Assembly (NCBI GenBank): GCA_035691305.1
Contig: DASSJF010000026.1
Coordinates: 1 to 64,000, forward strand
DNA length: 64,000 bases
Reading direction: 5' to 3'
Source of the DNA: a bacterium
Lineage (GTDB): Bacteria; Sysuimicrobiota; Sysuimicrobiia; Sysuimicrobiales; Segetimicrobiaceae
Part shown: positions 1 to 8,944 of the stretch, piece by piece
Layout: each line of letters starts with the position of its first letter
How positions within the stretch are numbered: position 1 is the stretch's first letter
Notes under the pieces: generated by a model
What the model was told of the DNA's origin: nothing
Database searches by the model: none
Seen by the model: only the letters and a program-made list of their open reading frames with translations
Program-made: the position numbers and the translations under genes

Positions 1-3
1 CTC

Positions 4-963
4 CTATCGTCGATCGACGGAGGCGCGGTTTTCGGAGTCCGTATACATGCGAAGCACTACGTCGAGCGCCGCCAGGCCGTCCTCACCGGACGGCGACGGC
101 GTCCGCCCCTCGCGGACCGCGGCGACGAACTCTCTCGCTGCGCCGAGGAAACGGTCTTCGGGTTCGCCCGGGACGGTGACGGCCTCGCCCCCCGCGGTCC
201 AGCGCAGTTCCTTGCCGGTCCGGATGTGCAGGGACCCGTCGGAGCCAAAAACCTGGGTCTCCCAGCCGCCGAACGCGGCGCGGGGGGCCTTGTGTTGGAC
301 GATGGCGCCGGCGCCGCCGGACCGAAAGCCGAGCAGCGCGGTCACCGTATCCTCGAGCTCGACTTCGTACCCGAGCGTCCGGACGTCGGCGCGGACGGAC
401 TCGACGTCGTCACCCATGAGAAAACGCGCGCGGTCGACCTGGTGGATGCCGTTGTAGAACATCATGCCGCCTCCGGCTTGGCCGCGGTCCCACACCCACG
501 CCGGCATCTCGCTCGCGCCGCTCGCCATCGTGTCGACGACGAGCCGGGGCCTGCCGATCTTGCCGTCGGCGATCATCGACCGAGCCGCGGCGACCTCCGG
601 CCGAAACCGGTGCACGAACGACACCATAATCGCCAGATTCGCGCGGCGGCCCCGCTCGACGATCGCGGCCGCGTCGCCGCGCGTGGTGGCCATTGGCTTC
701 TCGATGAGAATATGACAGCCGGCGTCGAGCGCGCGCATCCCGGCGGTCGCAAGAGAGGCATGAGGGACCGCGATCACCACCGCGTCGGGCCGTCGTGCGA
801 GCAGCGCGTCGAGATTCTCGATCGCGCGCACGCCTTCGGCCTCCGCGCGGCGACGCCCGGCGGCGTCGGGGTCCGCGGCGAGCAGTTCGATGCCGTCTAT
901 CTGGCGGAACGCGCGAAGATGCCGCGCGCCCGCGGTCCCCATGCCCAAGATGCCGACGCGCAC
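4..963 (-). CDS. Gfo/Idh/MocA family NAD(P)-dependent oxidoreductase
   Basis: Cytoplasmic dehydrogenase of the Gfo/Idh/MocA family, which oxidises or reduces sugars, inositols and related polyols; the substrate is not predictable. The N-terminal Rossmann segment GILGMGTAG (residues 4-12) and the family EKP motif (88-90) are clear, as are HRFRPEV (118-124) and the C-terminal GGGMMFYNGIHQVD stretch (164-177) that carries the usual active-site His/Asp. The length of 319 aa is slightly short but complete. The start is GTG, 3 bp after the stop of the VOC gene, so it is the last visible gene of a 13-gene minus-strand operon. It closely resembles the protein at 17899, including the HRFRPEV and GGG..Y.G.H..DR blocks, so the two are probably paralogs acting on related compounds. 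Confidence 0.9.
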   Translation of the reverse strand: MRVGILGMGTAGARHLRAFRQIDGIELLAADPDAAGRRRAEAEGVRAIENLDALLARRPDAVVIAVPHASLATAGMRALDAGCHILIEKPMATTRGDAAAIVERGRRANLAIMVSFVHRFRPEVAAARSMIADGKIGRPRLVVDTMASGASEMPAWVWDRGQAGGGMMFYNGIHQVDRARFLMGDDVESVRADVRTLGYEVELEDTVTALLGFRSGGAGAIVQHKAPRAAFGGWETQVFGSDGSLHIRTGKELRWTAGGEAVTVPGEPEDRFLGAAREFVAAVREGRTPSPSGEDGLAALDVVLRMYTDSENRASVDRR

Positions 964-966
964 GCG

Positions 967-1422
967 CTAGACGGCCCGCGGCCCGGCGTCGGGTCCCTCG
1001 CCGGGCTTGTAGACCTGCATGAACTCGGTCTCGAGACCGGTGAGCCGGTCGGAGAGAAAGGCCACCCACCCTTCGGAGTGCTTGTGCGCACCGGTCACCT
1101 TGCACGCCGCGCACGGCTTGAGCACCGCGCCCTTTGCGACCGCCGCGGCGAGTTCGCGCTCGATGTCGTCGGTCGTGTAGCAGATGTGGTGCACGCCCTC
1201 GCCGTGGTGCTCTTCGATATAGCGGGCGAAGCGACCGTCCGCGTCCCATGACCGGCACAGCTGGTACTGAATAGCCCCGAGCATGAAGTGCGCCTCGCTC
1301 GACCGGGCTTTCTCGAATTCGTGGCGTGTCACGCCCGACACGCCGAGCACATTCTCGTACTGCTTGAGCGCCCCGTCGACGTCGCGCACGGCGATCGCCA
1401 TATGCTTGATGCCGGTGATCAT
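967..1422 (-). CDS. VOC (glyoxalase/bleomycin-resistance) family protein, methylmalonyl-CoA-epimerase-like
   Basis: Small metal-dependent vicinal-oxygen-chelate enzyme of 151 aa built from two beta-alpha-beta-beta-beta modules. The opening IKHMAIAV with H7, Q54 within IQYQLC, H79 within GVHHICY and a glutamate in ETEFMQVY (131/133) match the usual four metal ligands of methylmalonyl-CoA epimerase-like members. A strong GGAGG lies 6 nt before the ATG and overlaps the stop of the upstream M20 gene. Its place behind an amidohydrolase and a carbamoylase suggests epimerisation or isomerisation of an intermediate, but this is inference. A dioxygenase or lyase role within the same superfamily cannot be excluded. 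Confidence 0.82.
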   Translation of the reverse strand: MITGIKHMAIAVRDVDGALKQYENVLGVSGVTRHEFEKARSSEAHFMLGAIQYQLCRSWDADGRFARYIEEHHGEGVHHICYTTDDIERELAAAVAKGAVLKPCAACKVTGAHKHSEGWVAFLSDRLTGLETEFMQVYKPGEGPDAGPRAV

Positions 1423-1432
1423 CGTCGGCCTC

Positions 1433-2689
1433 CTATTGTGCGAAGCGAGTAGAGAGATGGGAATCCGCGTCCTGGATCGTGTCCAAGAGGAGCTGCGCGC
1501 CGGCGGCCAGGTGCCTCGGTTCGGTGTACTCGTCCGGGGCGTGGCTGATGCCGCCTCGGCTTGGCACGAAGAGGAGCGCCGAGGCGACGTGCGGCGCGAG
1601 AATCTTGGCGTCGTGCCCGGCCCAACTCGGCATGCGTTGCACCCGCAGGCCGCGCCGCGCAGCCGCCGCCACAGCGATCCCGACCAGTCCGGGATCGAGC
1701 GGGGTCGCGGGCATCGTATCCCAAGGATCCAGCCGGAGGTCGAGACCGTAGCATGAGGCGGCGTCGCGGGCGGCGGCTTCGGCCGCTTCGCGAACCGCGG
1801 CCAACCCGTCGTAATCGGGCGCTCGCAGCTCCACTCGGACGCGGGCCCTGCCAGGAATGACGTTCGTCGCTCCGGGCTCGACGTCTACGCGGCCCGCCGT
1901 GGCAACCGCGCCGCCCTCAGCGTCAAACCCGAGTCGTCGGAGCGCCAGCACGAACGCGCTCGCGCCCCACATCGCGTCGCGCCGTGATTCCATCGGCGTG
2001 GTCCCGGCGTGGTTGGCCGCCCCCTCAAAAATGGCGGTGGTGCGGCTGATGCCCGCGATCGAAGTCGCCGCGGCCGCGTCCAAGCCCGCCGCCTCCAACC
2101 GCGGCCCCTGTTCGATGTGCAGCTCGAGGTACGCGGCGGCCGCCGGCGGCGCGCCGCGGGGTAGATCGCAGCTCCACGCGGCGACCCGCTCCGCAAACGA
2201 GCGGCCGTCCCGGTCTCGGAGCCCGACCTGGACTTCGGGACCCAACTGACCGACCACTGCGCGCGAGGTCAGGCATCCGACGCCGAACGAGTTGCCTTCT
2301 TCGTCGGCAAACGCGGCGACCGCCAGCGGGTGCGCGAGGCGGAAACCGGCATCGTGCAGAACTTGCGCGGCTTCGATCGCCGCGACCACGCCGAGGGCGC
2401 CGTCCAGAGTCCCGCCCATCGGCACGCTATCGATATGTGACCCGACTAAAATCAGCCGCTGCTCAGGGACCGGGGCCGCCGGCATGCCGAAGAGGTTTCC
2501 GGCGTCGTCCAGGCGGGGATCAAGCCCGGCATCCCGCAGCCAGGCCGCAAGGCACCGGCACGCCGCGGCATGATCCTCCGTAAAAGACAGCCGCGTCACG
2601 CCGCCGCGCGGATCCCGGCCGATCCGCCCCAACTCCTCCAGTCGACGGAGCAGGCGGCGCTCGACGATCCGCAAATCGGACGCCGTCAT
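1433..2689 (-). CDS. Zn-dependent M20 amidase (N-carbamoyl-L-amino acid hydrolase / allantoate amidohydrolase family)
   Basis: Binuclear zinc amidohydrolase of 418 aa that removes a carbamoyl group, giving a free amine, CO2 and ammonia. Ligand candidates are H85 (GSHIDSV), D96 (GTLDGALG), E130/E131 (ADEEGNSFG), H191 (LELHIEQGP) and H383 (ISHAPDEYTE). ANHAGTTPM (225-233) is typical of the carbamoylase/allantoate amidohydrolase subfamily. The ATG overlaps the hydantoinase stop as ATGA, which decides the start; a second ATG lies 15 nt upstream. The neighbouring hydantoinase/allantoinase supplies the obvious substrate: an N-carbamoyl amino acid from a hydantoin, or allantoate from allantoin. The sequence alone does not separate these two, nor a beta-ureidopropionase role. 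Confidence 0.9.
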   Translation of the reverse strand: MTASDLRIVERRLLRRLEELGRIGRDPRGGVTRLSFTEDHAAACRCLAAWLRDAGLDPRLDDAGNLFGMPAAPVPEQRLILVGSHIDSVPMGGTLDGALGVVAAIEAAQVLHDAGFRLAHPLAVAAFADEEGNSFGVGCLTSRAVVGQLGPEVQVGLRDRDGRSFAERVAAWSCDLPRGAPPAAAAYLELHIEQGPRLEAAGLDAAAATSIAGISRTTAIFEGAANHAGTTPMESRRDAMWGASAFVLALRRLGFDAEGGAVATAGRVDVEPGATNVIPGRARVRVELRAPDYDGLAAVREAAEAAARDAASCYGLDLRLDPWDTMPATPLDPGLVGIAVAAAARRGLRVQRMPSWAGHDAKILAPHVASALLFVPSRGGISHAPDEYTEPRHLAAGAQLLLDTIQDADSHLSTRFAQ

Positions 2690-4065
2690 TGGGGCCGAAG
2701 CCATTCGCCCCAGCCCGGTTCGCCGGTGACCTGCCCGTCCCGCATCACGATGTGCCCGCGAACAACCGTCATGACCGGCGCCCCTCGAAACCGCATGCCG
2801 TCGTAGAGGAGCGCGGTGTCCCGCGCTTTGGTATAGAGACGCGTGTGGTCGTGCACCCACTCCGCGCGCGTGTCGACGACCGTGACATCCGCATCGGCGC
2901 CCGGGCGGAGCGATCCCTTCCGGGGCCACAGGCCGAACAGACGGGCCGGCGTCTCGCAGACCAGCCGCGCGAGCTGCGGCAGCGTGAGCCGCTCCTCGTG
3001 CACGGCGGTCAGCATGAGCGGCACGAATTCTTCGAGCCCTGGGAGTCCGGGCGGCGCCGTCCAGATGTCGCCGCCCACGGTGCCCTTTTCCGCGGCGAGG
3101 AACGGCGAGTGATCGGTCCCGACGACGTCGATCCCCCCGCCGCGGACCGCGTCCCATAAGCGGTCCACCGCCGTCCGGTCGCGCAGCGGCGGGTTGCACT
3201 TGGCGTACGGGCCCCACGCGGCCAGCGCGTCGTCGGTCAGCATGAGGTAGTGTGGACACGTCTCCGCCGTGACCTTCAACCCGCGGTCCCTGGCCGCGGC
3301 CACCATGCCGACCGCGTCCGCGGCGCTGACGTGCGCGATCTGGAGCCGCGCGCCCGTCGCGGCCGCGATCGCGATGGTCTGCGCGACCGACGCGGTCTCG
3401 GCGACGGGCGGCCGGGCGGAGGCATGCGCGCGCCCGTCGCGGCGCCCCGCCGCGCGTACGGCTCCGGCCGTGCGGTTGATGATCTGCTGCTCCTCGCAGT
3501 GCACGACATGCAACAGACCGGTCCGAGCGGCACGCTCCATGACCCGCAGCATGTCACCCGCGTCGGGGCAGCAGATGCCGATAAATTCGTTTTCCCGGCC
3601 GGGCACCGGATCCGTGCGGAACGTCTTGAACGCGACGGCGCCCGCGGCGGCGAGCGCCTCGATCTCGTCGAGGTTGTCCGGGTTGGCGCCGGCGTACAAG
3701 CCGAAGTCCACGATCGATCGCGGCGCGACGATCGCGGCCCGCTCGCGCAGAATCGCGGCGGTATGGACGGGCGGGATCGCAATCGGCATCTCCAGGATCG
3801 TGGTGATGCCGCCCGCCGCCGCCGCCTGCGTCCCCGTGACCCAGTCTTCGCGGTCGAGCCGGCCGGGGTCGCGCAGGTGCACGTGTGTATCGATCACGCC
3901 GGGCAGCACGTGCCGGCCGGCGGCGTCGATCGTCTCGCGCGCGGCCGGCATCGCATCGTCGCGATCCGCGGCGACGATCTTGCCGCCGCTGATCGCCACC
4001 GCCCCGCGGCGCACTCCCTCGGTGTCGACGAGCGTCCCGCCGCGGATCACAAGGTCGGCGATCAC
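2686..4065 (-). CDS. Cyclic amidohydrolase (allantoinase / hydantoinase / dihydroorotase family)
   Basis: Cytoplasmic metal-dependent hydrolase of 459 aa that opens cyclic ureides. The metal site is complete: H61 and H63 in HVHLRDPG, the carboxylated lysine K147 in AFKTFRT, H189 in HCEE, H245 in IAHVSA and D318 in GTDHSPF. TCPHYL (269-274) is also present. These motifs fit allantoinase and D-hydantoinase-like enzymes better than biosynthetic dihydroorotase, because no pyrimidine genes are near. The start is GTG overlapping the preceding stop as GTGA; an upstream in-frame start would lie inside that gene. Paired with the M20 carbamoylase it forms a ring-opening and decarbamoylation module. Confidence 0.9.
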   Translation of the reverse strand: MIADLVIRGGTLVDTEGVRRGAVAISGGKIVAADRDDAMPAARETIDAAGRHVLPGVIDTHVHLRDPGRLDREDWVTGTQAAAAGGITTILEMPIAIPPVHTAAILRERAAIVAPRSIVDFGLYAGANPDNLDEIEALAAAGAVAFKTFRTDPVPGRENEFIGICCPDAGDMLRVMERAARTGLLHVVHCEEQQIINRTAGAVRAAGRRDGRAHASARPPVAETASVAQTIAIAAATGARLQIAHVSAADAVGMVAAARDRGLKVTAETCPHYLMLTDDALAAWGPYAKCNPPLRDRTAVDRLWDAVRGGGIDVVGTDHSPFLAAEKGTVGGDIWTAPPGLPGLEEFVPLMLTAVHEERLTLPQLARLVCETPARLFGLWPRKGSLRPGADADVTVVDTRAEWVHDHTRLYTKARDTALLYDGMRFRGAPVMTVVRGHIVMRDGQVTGEPGWGEWLRPQ

Positions 4066-5051
4066 CCGGTGATCTCCTCCTCCACAACGCCGTAGAACGC
4101 ACACCAGTCCCCCAGCTGCACCGACGGATTGGTGCGCATCCCGAACGGGATGCCGTCGAACGGCGCGCGCACATCCGCCAGCACCTCACCCCATAGGCCG
4201 TAGATCCGGGCGAGCCGCTCGCCCGCTTTGATGCGCTGCCGGAGCACGGAGGGCTCCGAGACCCAGAGGCCCGACGCCGGGGCCAGCACGACCGTCTTCT
4301 GATACCCGAGGGTCCACCGCCCGGCGTACTCCGGCGTACCGTCGATCATCTTGTAGTGGCGGAGGATGTTCGCAAACCCGTCCGTCAGCGCCTCCGCGTT
4401 GGCTTGAAAGCGCCCCGGGAACGTGTCGCAAAGACCGCCGAGTTCAACGGTGATCGCCGCTTTGCCGCGCTGCTTCATCGCGGCCTGGGGGCTGCCGCGT
4501 TCGCTCATCTGCTTCAACAGCAGGTCCCATCGCGGCCCCATCGCCTTTGCCAGTTCGAGCCCGGCCGGCGTGGGCGAGTAGAACATGGCATACGCCAAGT
4601 ACGAATGCGCGCCGCCGGAGTGCACGGCCACCTCCAAATCGGCGTGCTCCGTCATCGTCGTGTAGTGGGCGTACGCAATGCGCTCCGTCAGATGTCCGTC
4701 GGGCCGGCCCGGATAGATGCGGTTCAGATCGTAGGTGAACAGATCGCCCGGGTTCCCGCGCGAACTGAACTCGAAAGCAGCCACGTTCACGACCGGCACG
4801 CCGACCACGGCGCCGCGCAGCCGCGCCGGGTCCAGGCGTTCCAGCAGCCGCAGGACGGCCAGCGGTCCTTCAGGTTCGTCGCCGTGGACGGACCCATCCA
4901 GCCAGAGCAGCGGCCCATCCTCGGTCCCGTTCACCACAGTCACCGGAATCTCAATGGGTCCACCGCCGGCACGCCGGCCGACCGGTATGGCCCCCGTGGC
5001 CCGCGCGCCGGACTTGGCGCGCGCCGTGCCGATCACACACTCGCTCTTCAT
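4062..5051 (-). CDS. Succinylglutamate desuccinylase/aspartoacylase family deacylase
   Basis: Zinc hydrolase of 329 aa that cleaves N-acyl groups from amino acids or related amines. The metal-binding motif GSVHGDEPEG gives H56 and E59, the third ligand is H144 in AVHSGG, the substrate-binding pair is N110-R111 in DLNRIYPG, and the catalytic base is E203 in TVELGG. A C-terminal beta-domain follows. The ATG start lies 3 bp after the epimerase stop, and the stop overlaps the hydantoinase GTG. A paralog with the same motif spacing sits at 30267 behind another ABC transporter. The physiological acyl-amide is unknown; a role in trimming imported N-acyl compounds is inferred from the transporter in the same operon. 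Confidence 0.88.
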   Translation of the reverse strand: MKSECVIGTARAKSGARATGAIPVGRRAGGGPIEIPVTVVNGTEDGPLLWLDGSVHGDEPEGPLAVLRLLERLDPARLRGAVVGVPVVNVAAFEFSSRGNPGDLFTYDLNRIYPGRPDGHLTERIAYAHYTTMTEHADLEVAVHSGGAHSYLAYAMFYSPTPAGLELAKAMGPRWDLLLKQMSERGSPQAAMKQRGKAAITVELGGLCDTFPGRFQANAEALTDGFANILRHYKMIDGTPEYAGRWTLGYQKTVVLAPASGLWVSEPSVLRQRIKAGERLARIYGLWGEVLADVRAPFDGIPFGMRTNPSVQLGDWCAFYGVVEEEITG

Positions 5052-5054
5052 CTG

Positions 5055-6041
5055 TCACCCCCGGTCGAAGTTGTCAGTATCCACCTCGCGGAACCGGCGA
5101 AGCCAGGCAACGGTCTCCCCCAGGCCGTCGTCGAGGGAGTAGCGCGGCGCAAACCCAAGCGCCCGGATTCTCGACGTGTCGAGCGGCCCGCGGCGCTGCG
5201 CCGCGGCCCCGTCGGCGTCCGCGGCGTCGGACGCCGGATGCCATGCAAAGCCGGGCTCGATGCGCCGCAGCGCCTCGGCCACCTCGGCCAGCGGTGCGAC
5301 CGCGCCCGACGACACGTTGTAGCAGCCATGCGCCAGCGAGGGCGCGTCGATCAGCAGCCGGGCGGCGCGCGCAATGTCGGCGGCATACGTCCAGTCGCGG
5401 GCACGGTCGGCGCTACGCAGGCGAACTGTCCGTCGTTCAACCGCGGCGTGCGCCAGCACGTAGATCGCCGACATCACCGTCCGCGCTCCGGTCGGCCGCT
5501 CGGTGGGACCGTAGGGCGCCGCGATCCTCAGCGTCGCGGCGGCGAGCCGGGGTCCGTTCGCCTCGGCTACGAGCTGCTCGCCGGCGTACTTCGTCATCGT
5601 ATACAGCGACTCGAGGCGAACGGGCGCGGCCTCGGACAGCGCGTCCGCGGGATCCGTCTCCCCGTAGACGCCCGACGAGCTGATGTAGACAAACCGGCGC
5701 GTCCCGACCCGCGCGGCAACCTCCAGCATGCGGACGGTGCCGAGGATGTTGACCGCCACAACGCGTTCCGGCTCTCGAGCCTCGACCTCAGGTGTCGACG
5801 TAACGACGGCGGCGTGCACAATGGCCGCCACCGGCTCCCGCACCGCCGCCTTCAGCGTTTCCGGCGCGGTGAGGTCCACCTGGAGGAACCGCACGCTCGC
5901 CCGCACGCCGCGGAGAAAGCTTTCCGCCAGGCGGTCCGGCGGGTTCTTGTCCAGGGCGAGGACCGATCGGCCCGTTTCAGCGAGATCCTTGACGACGTGC
6001 AGCCCGATGAACCCGGTCGCGCCGGTCACCAGGACCGTCAC
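5055..6041 (-). CDS. NAD-dependent epimerase/dehydratase (extended SDR)
   Basis: Extended short-chain dehydrogenase of 328 aa. The NAD-binding motif GATGFIG (residues 7-13) and the catalytic S(122/123), Y147 and K151 (YTMTK) are all present, followed by a substrate domain with VYG and RDW motifs typical of UDP-sugar epimerases and NAD-dependent sugar dehydrogenases. The GTG start overlaps the Ldh stop as GTGA, which excludes the longer frame upstream. It is about as long as, and built like, the epimerase at 25144. In this catabolic operon it more likely acts on a free sugar-like or hydroxy-acid substrate than in nucleotide-sugar synthesis; this is inference. Confidence 0.88.
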   Translation of the reverse strand: MTVLVTGATGFIGLHVVKDLAETGRSVLALDKNPPDRLAESFLRGVRASVRFLQVDLTAPETLKAAVREPVAAIVHAAVVTSTPEVEAREPERVVAVNILGTVRMLEVAARVGTRRFVYISSSGVYGETDPADALSEAAPVRLESLYTMTKYAGEQLVAEANGPRLAAATLRIAAPYGPTERPTGARTVMSAIYVLAHAAVERRTVRLRSADRARDWTYAADIARAARLLIDAPSLAHGCYNVSSGAVAPLAEVAEALRRIEPGFAWHPASDAADADGAAAQRRGPLDTSRIRALGFAPRYSLDDGLGETVAWLRRFREVDTDNFDRG

Positions 6042-7093
6042 GGCAGCGGTGCCGGAAACGGCACGCCCACCTCGTCGCCCAGCGCGCGGAGGCGCTCGAC
6101 CGTCTCGTCGAGCAGTTCGGCGCCGCACGCCAGCGCGGCATCGCGCCGTTCCCACTCGGGATCGCCCGGCAGCCGCACCGCGTCGACGCCCGGCTGGCGG
6201 GGCGCGCCGTGCACTTCGCGTGCGACCGCGTCAACACCGGCCCGAAGCGTCTCCGACCCGGCAAAGGCCTCGGGGTCGATGACAGCCAGTAGGTGACTCA
6301 CACCCTGCGCCCGGCCGAAGTCGTACGGCGAGCCGACCGCCGAACCGGCCCGTCCTCCAGCGAGTCCGCCGGTCAACAGATCGACCATCACGGCGATGCC
6401 GTAACCCTTGTAGCCGCCGATCGGCGCGAGCAGCGCGTCGACCGCGGCGCGCGCATCGGTCACCGAACGGCCGTCGCGGTCCATCGCCCAGCCGGCCGGA
6501 ATGGGTCGGCCGGCCGCCGCGTACTCGCGGATCAGCCGTTTGCCGGACGCGGCGTTCGAGATGTCCAGGACAACCGGCCGGTCCTCGGGCCCCGGCACCG
6601 CGATGCTCCACGGATTAGTGCCGACGAGCGGGACCGAGGCGCCCCACGCCGGCATCTCCGGACTCGCGTTGGTGAACGCCAGGCCGACGAGTCCCGCGCG
6701 CGCGGCCATCAGCGCGAAATACGATGCCGTGCCGAAGTGATTGCTGTTGCGCGCGGCCACCGCGCCGATTCCGCAGGCGCGCGCTTTTTCCATCGCGAGC
6801 GACATCGCGCGATAGGCCACCACCTGGCCGAACCCGTTGCCCCCGTCGACGAGCGCGGCGGCGGGCCGGTCCCGGAGCATCCGGAAGGCGGCCCGCGGTG
6901 TGATGCCGCCCGCGCGGACCCGGCGGGCGTAGATCGCAAAGCGCACGACACCCTGGTTCTGGAGCGGCGCGGTCCGCAGTTGGGCGTCGATCAAACAGTC
7001 GGCGAGAATCGCGGCCTCGTCCTCGCCCGCCCCGACGGCGGCGATCGCGCGCACCCCAAAGTCGCGCAGCCCCGCAATCGCGTAGCGCGCCAC
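6038..7093 (-). CDS. Ldh family (malate/L-lactate/ureidoglycolate dehydrogenase type 2) oxidoreductase
   Basis: NAD(P)-dependent dehydrogenase of 351 aa in the MDH2/LDH2 family, which includes ureidoglycolate dehydrogenase, sulfolactate dehydrogenase and piperideine-2-carboxylate reductase. The family segment RNSNHFG gives active-site H119, GTNP lies at 158-161, and a C-terminal GYKGYG motif is present. It is unusual that the normally invariant SHG near residue 47, whose histidine is important in the family, reads NQG here (PLQNQGVVRF). The gene lies 6 bp after a DppC-type permease, inside the long operon. With a hydantoinase and a carbamoylase in the same operon, a ureide or imino-acid substrate is plausible, but the missing histidine leaves activity open. 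Confidence 0.85.
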   Translation of the reverse strand: MARYAIAGLRDFGVRAIAAVGAGEDEAAILADCLIDAQLRTAPLQNQGVVRFAIYARRVRAGGITPRAAFRMLRDRPAAALVDGGNGFGQVVAYRAMSLAMEKARACGIGAVAARNSNHFGTASYFALMAARAGLVGLAFTNASPEMPAWGASVPLVGTNPWSIAVPGPEDRPVVLDISNAASGKRLIREYAAAGRPIPAGWAMDRDGRSVTDARAAVDALLAPIGGYKGYGIAVMVDLLTGGLAGGRAGSAVGSPYDFGRAQGVSHLLAVIDPEAFAGSETLRAGVDAVAREVHGAPRQPGVDAVRLPGDPEWERRDAALACGAELLDETVERLRALGDEVGVPFPAPLP

Positions 7094-7099
7094 GGCGGC

Positions 7100-8011
7100 C
7101 TACCGGCCCTTCAGGCGCGGATCGAGCACCGCGCGGAGATAGTCGCCCACGAGATTGATCGCGACCACGGTGACAAAGACCAGCATCCCGGGGAAGACCA
7201 TCAGCCACGGCGCGTAGCGCATGAACTCGCGCCCCTCGCTCAGCATGGTCCCCCACTCGGGCGTCGGCGGCTGCACCCCGAGGCCCAGGAAGCCGAGCGA
7301 CGACGTGTCGAGAATGGCCGAGCCGACATAGAGCGTCGCCAGCACGATGATCGGCGGCAGCGCGTTTGGGAGCACGTGGCGGCGGATCAGGCGCGCGGCC
7401 CCGGCCCCCATGGCGCGCCCGGCCTCGATATAGGTGTGCTCGCGAATCGCGATCGCCGTTCCGCGCACGATGCGCGCGAACCGCGGGATGCCGCCGACCC
7501 CGACCGCGATCACGACGTTTTGAATGCCGACGCCGAGCACCGCGATGATCAGCAACGCGAGCATGATCGGCGGGAATCCCAGCAGGATGTCGATGGCGCC
7601 GGATCCCACGGCATCGACGCGGCCGCCGAGAAAACCCGCGGCCAGGCCCAGCAGCGATCCCAAGACGACCGAGAACGATACGGCCAGCACACCGATCGGC
7701 AACGAGATACGAGAGCCGTACAAGAGGCGGCTCAAGAGGTCCCGCCCGTACCGGTCCGTGCCAAACCAGTGCGCGGCGTTGGGCGGCGCGAGCGCGGGCC
7801 CCGTCATCATCGCCGAGGGGTCGTAGGGACTCAGCGCCGAGGCCGAGACCGCGGCAAGGGCGAGGACGGCGAGCAGGGCGGCGGCCAGCATGGCCGCCGG
7901 ATACCGGCGCGCGCGAACGAGGCGCCGCCGCAGCCCCTCCGACCAGGAGCCCGAGCCGGCCGCACGCGCCGCGGGGAACGGTTTGCTAGCCAAAGCGGAC
8001 CCGCGGATCAA
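7100..8011 (-). CDS. Peptide/opine-type ABC transporter permease, DppC family
   Basis: Inner-membrane permease of about 303 aa. A hydrophilic N-terminus, one anchor helix and then HWFGTDRYGRD are followed by the BPD_transp_1 core with the EAA loop (EAGRAMGAG...RHVLPN) that contacts the ATPase. It ends with the family VGDYLRAVLDPR signature. It forms a heterodimer with the DppB-type protein just upstream. Two TTG codons could be the start (8011 or 7993); both overlap the upstream permease gene and neither has a clear ribosome-binding site, so the exact N-terminus is uncertain. No ATP-binding subunit is encoded in the operon. Confidence 0.92.
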   Translation of the reverse strand: MIRGSALASKPFPAARAAGSGSWSEGLRRRLVRARRYPAAMLAAALLAVLALAAVSASALSPYDPSAMMTGPALAPPNAAHWFGTDRYGRDLLSRLLYGSRISLPIGVLAVSFSVVLGSLLGLAAGFLGGRVDAVGSGAIDILLGFPPIMLALLIIAVLGVGIQNVVIAVGVGGIPRFARIVRGTAIAIREHTYIEAGRAMGAGAARLIRRHVLPNALPPIIVLATLYVGSAILDTSSLGFLGLGVQPPTPEWGTMLSEGREFMRYAPWLMVFPGMLVFVTVVAINLVGDYLRAVLDPRLKGR

Positions 8012-8906
8012 TCACGCCGTATAACACGTCGACGAGCACGTTCGACAGCACGTACGCGGCGGTCGTCAGCAGCAGCACGGCCTGGACCACCGGGTAGTCC
8101 TTGGTGAGAATCGACGTGACCAGCAGCGCGCCGATGCCCTGGCGCGCGAAGACGGTTTCGGTAATCACGCCGCCGCCGACGAAGAGGCCCAGCAGCAGCC
8201 CCATCATGGTCACCACCGGGAAGAGCGCGTTCCGCAGGGCATGGCGCAGCACGACGGTCCGTTCGAGGAGACCCTTGGCGCGGGCCGTCCGGATGTAGTC
8301 CTCGCCGCGCACGTCGAGAATGCTGGAGCGGACCAACCGCGCCAAGTTGCCGATGGCGTACGAGCCGAAGACGATCGCCGGCAGGATGAGGACCGGCAGG
8401 CCGCTCCCGACGATGGGCACCCATCCGAGCCGTAGACCGAAAAAGTAGATCAGCAGCATCGCGGTCCAATACCCGGGCATGGAGATGCCGACCAGCGCGA
8501 CAAACATCGCGGCCGCGTCGACCGCTGTGTTCGGATACAACCCGGCCACCAGGCCGAGGAAAAGCCCTCCCCCGATCCCCACAACGAGGCCGGCGCCGGC
8601 GAGCTGCAGGCTGGCCGGCAACTGCTGCGCGATGACCTGGGAAACGGGCTGGCCGGTCGCAAACGACTGCCCGAAGTCGCCGTGGAGCGCGTGCACGACG
8701 AAATAGACGTACTGCGCCGGCAGCGGCCGGTTCAGCCCCAGTTTCGCCCGCAGGTTTGCCCTGACGGTGTCCGACGCCGGCCGGCCGGACAGCATCAGAT
8801 TGACCGGGTCCCCCGGGATCAAGTGGAGCACCAGAAACGCGCAGGTCGTGGCGACCACGAGGACGGGCACGGCCCACAGCAGTTTGCGCAGCATGTACCG
8901 CGACAT
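7986..8906 (-). CDS. Peptide/opine-type ABC transporter permease, DppB family
   Basis: Inner-membrane permease of 306 aa with the DppB N-terminus (MSRYMLRKLLW, then LHLIPGDP), about six transmembrane helices, the EAA loop (EDYIRTARAKGLLERTVVLR) and the family end (VLYGVIDPRVRFG). It lies 38 bp after the binding-protein gene and overlaps the DppC-type gene, the classic A-B-C order of a dipeptide, nickel or opine importer. The substrate class must be set by the binding protein and by the amidohydrolases of the operon. Confidence 0.93.
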   Translation of the reverse strand: MSRYMLRKLLWAVPVLVVATTCAFLVLHLIPGDPVNLMLSGRPASDTVRANLRAKLGLNRPLPAQYVYFVVHALHGDFGQSFATGQPVSQVIAQQLPASLQLAGAGLVVGIGGGLFLGLVAGLYPNTAVDAAAMFVALVGISMPGYWTAMLLIYFFGLRLGWVPIVGSGLPVLILPAIVFGSYAIGNLARLVRSSILDVRGEDYIRTARAKGLLERTVVLRHALRNALFPVVTMMGLLLGLFVGGGVITETVFARQGIGALLVTSILTKDYPVVQAVLLLTTAAYVLSNVLVDVLYGVIDPRVRFG

Positions 8907-8944
8907 GCGACCTCGTGACGCTCAGGCGCCGCCGAACGGCGCGC

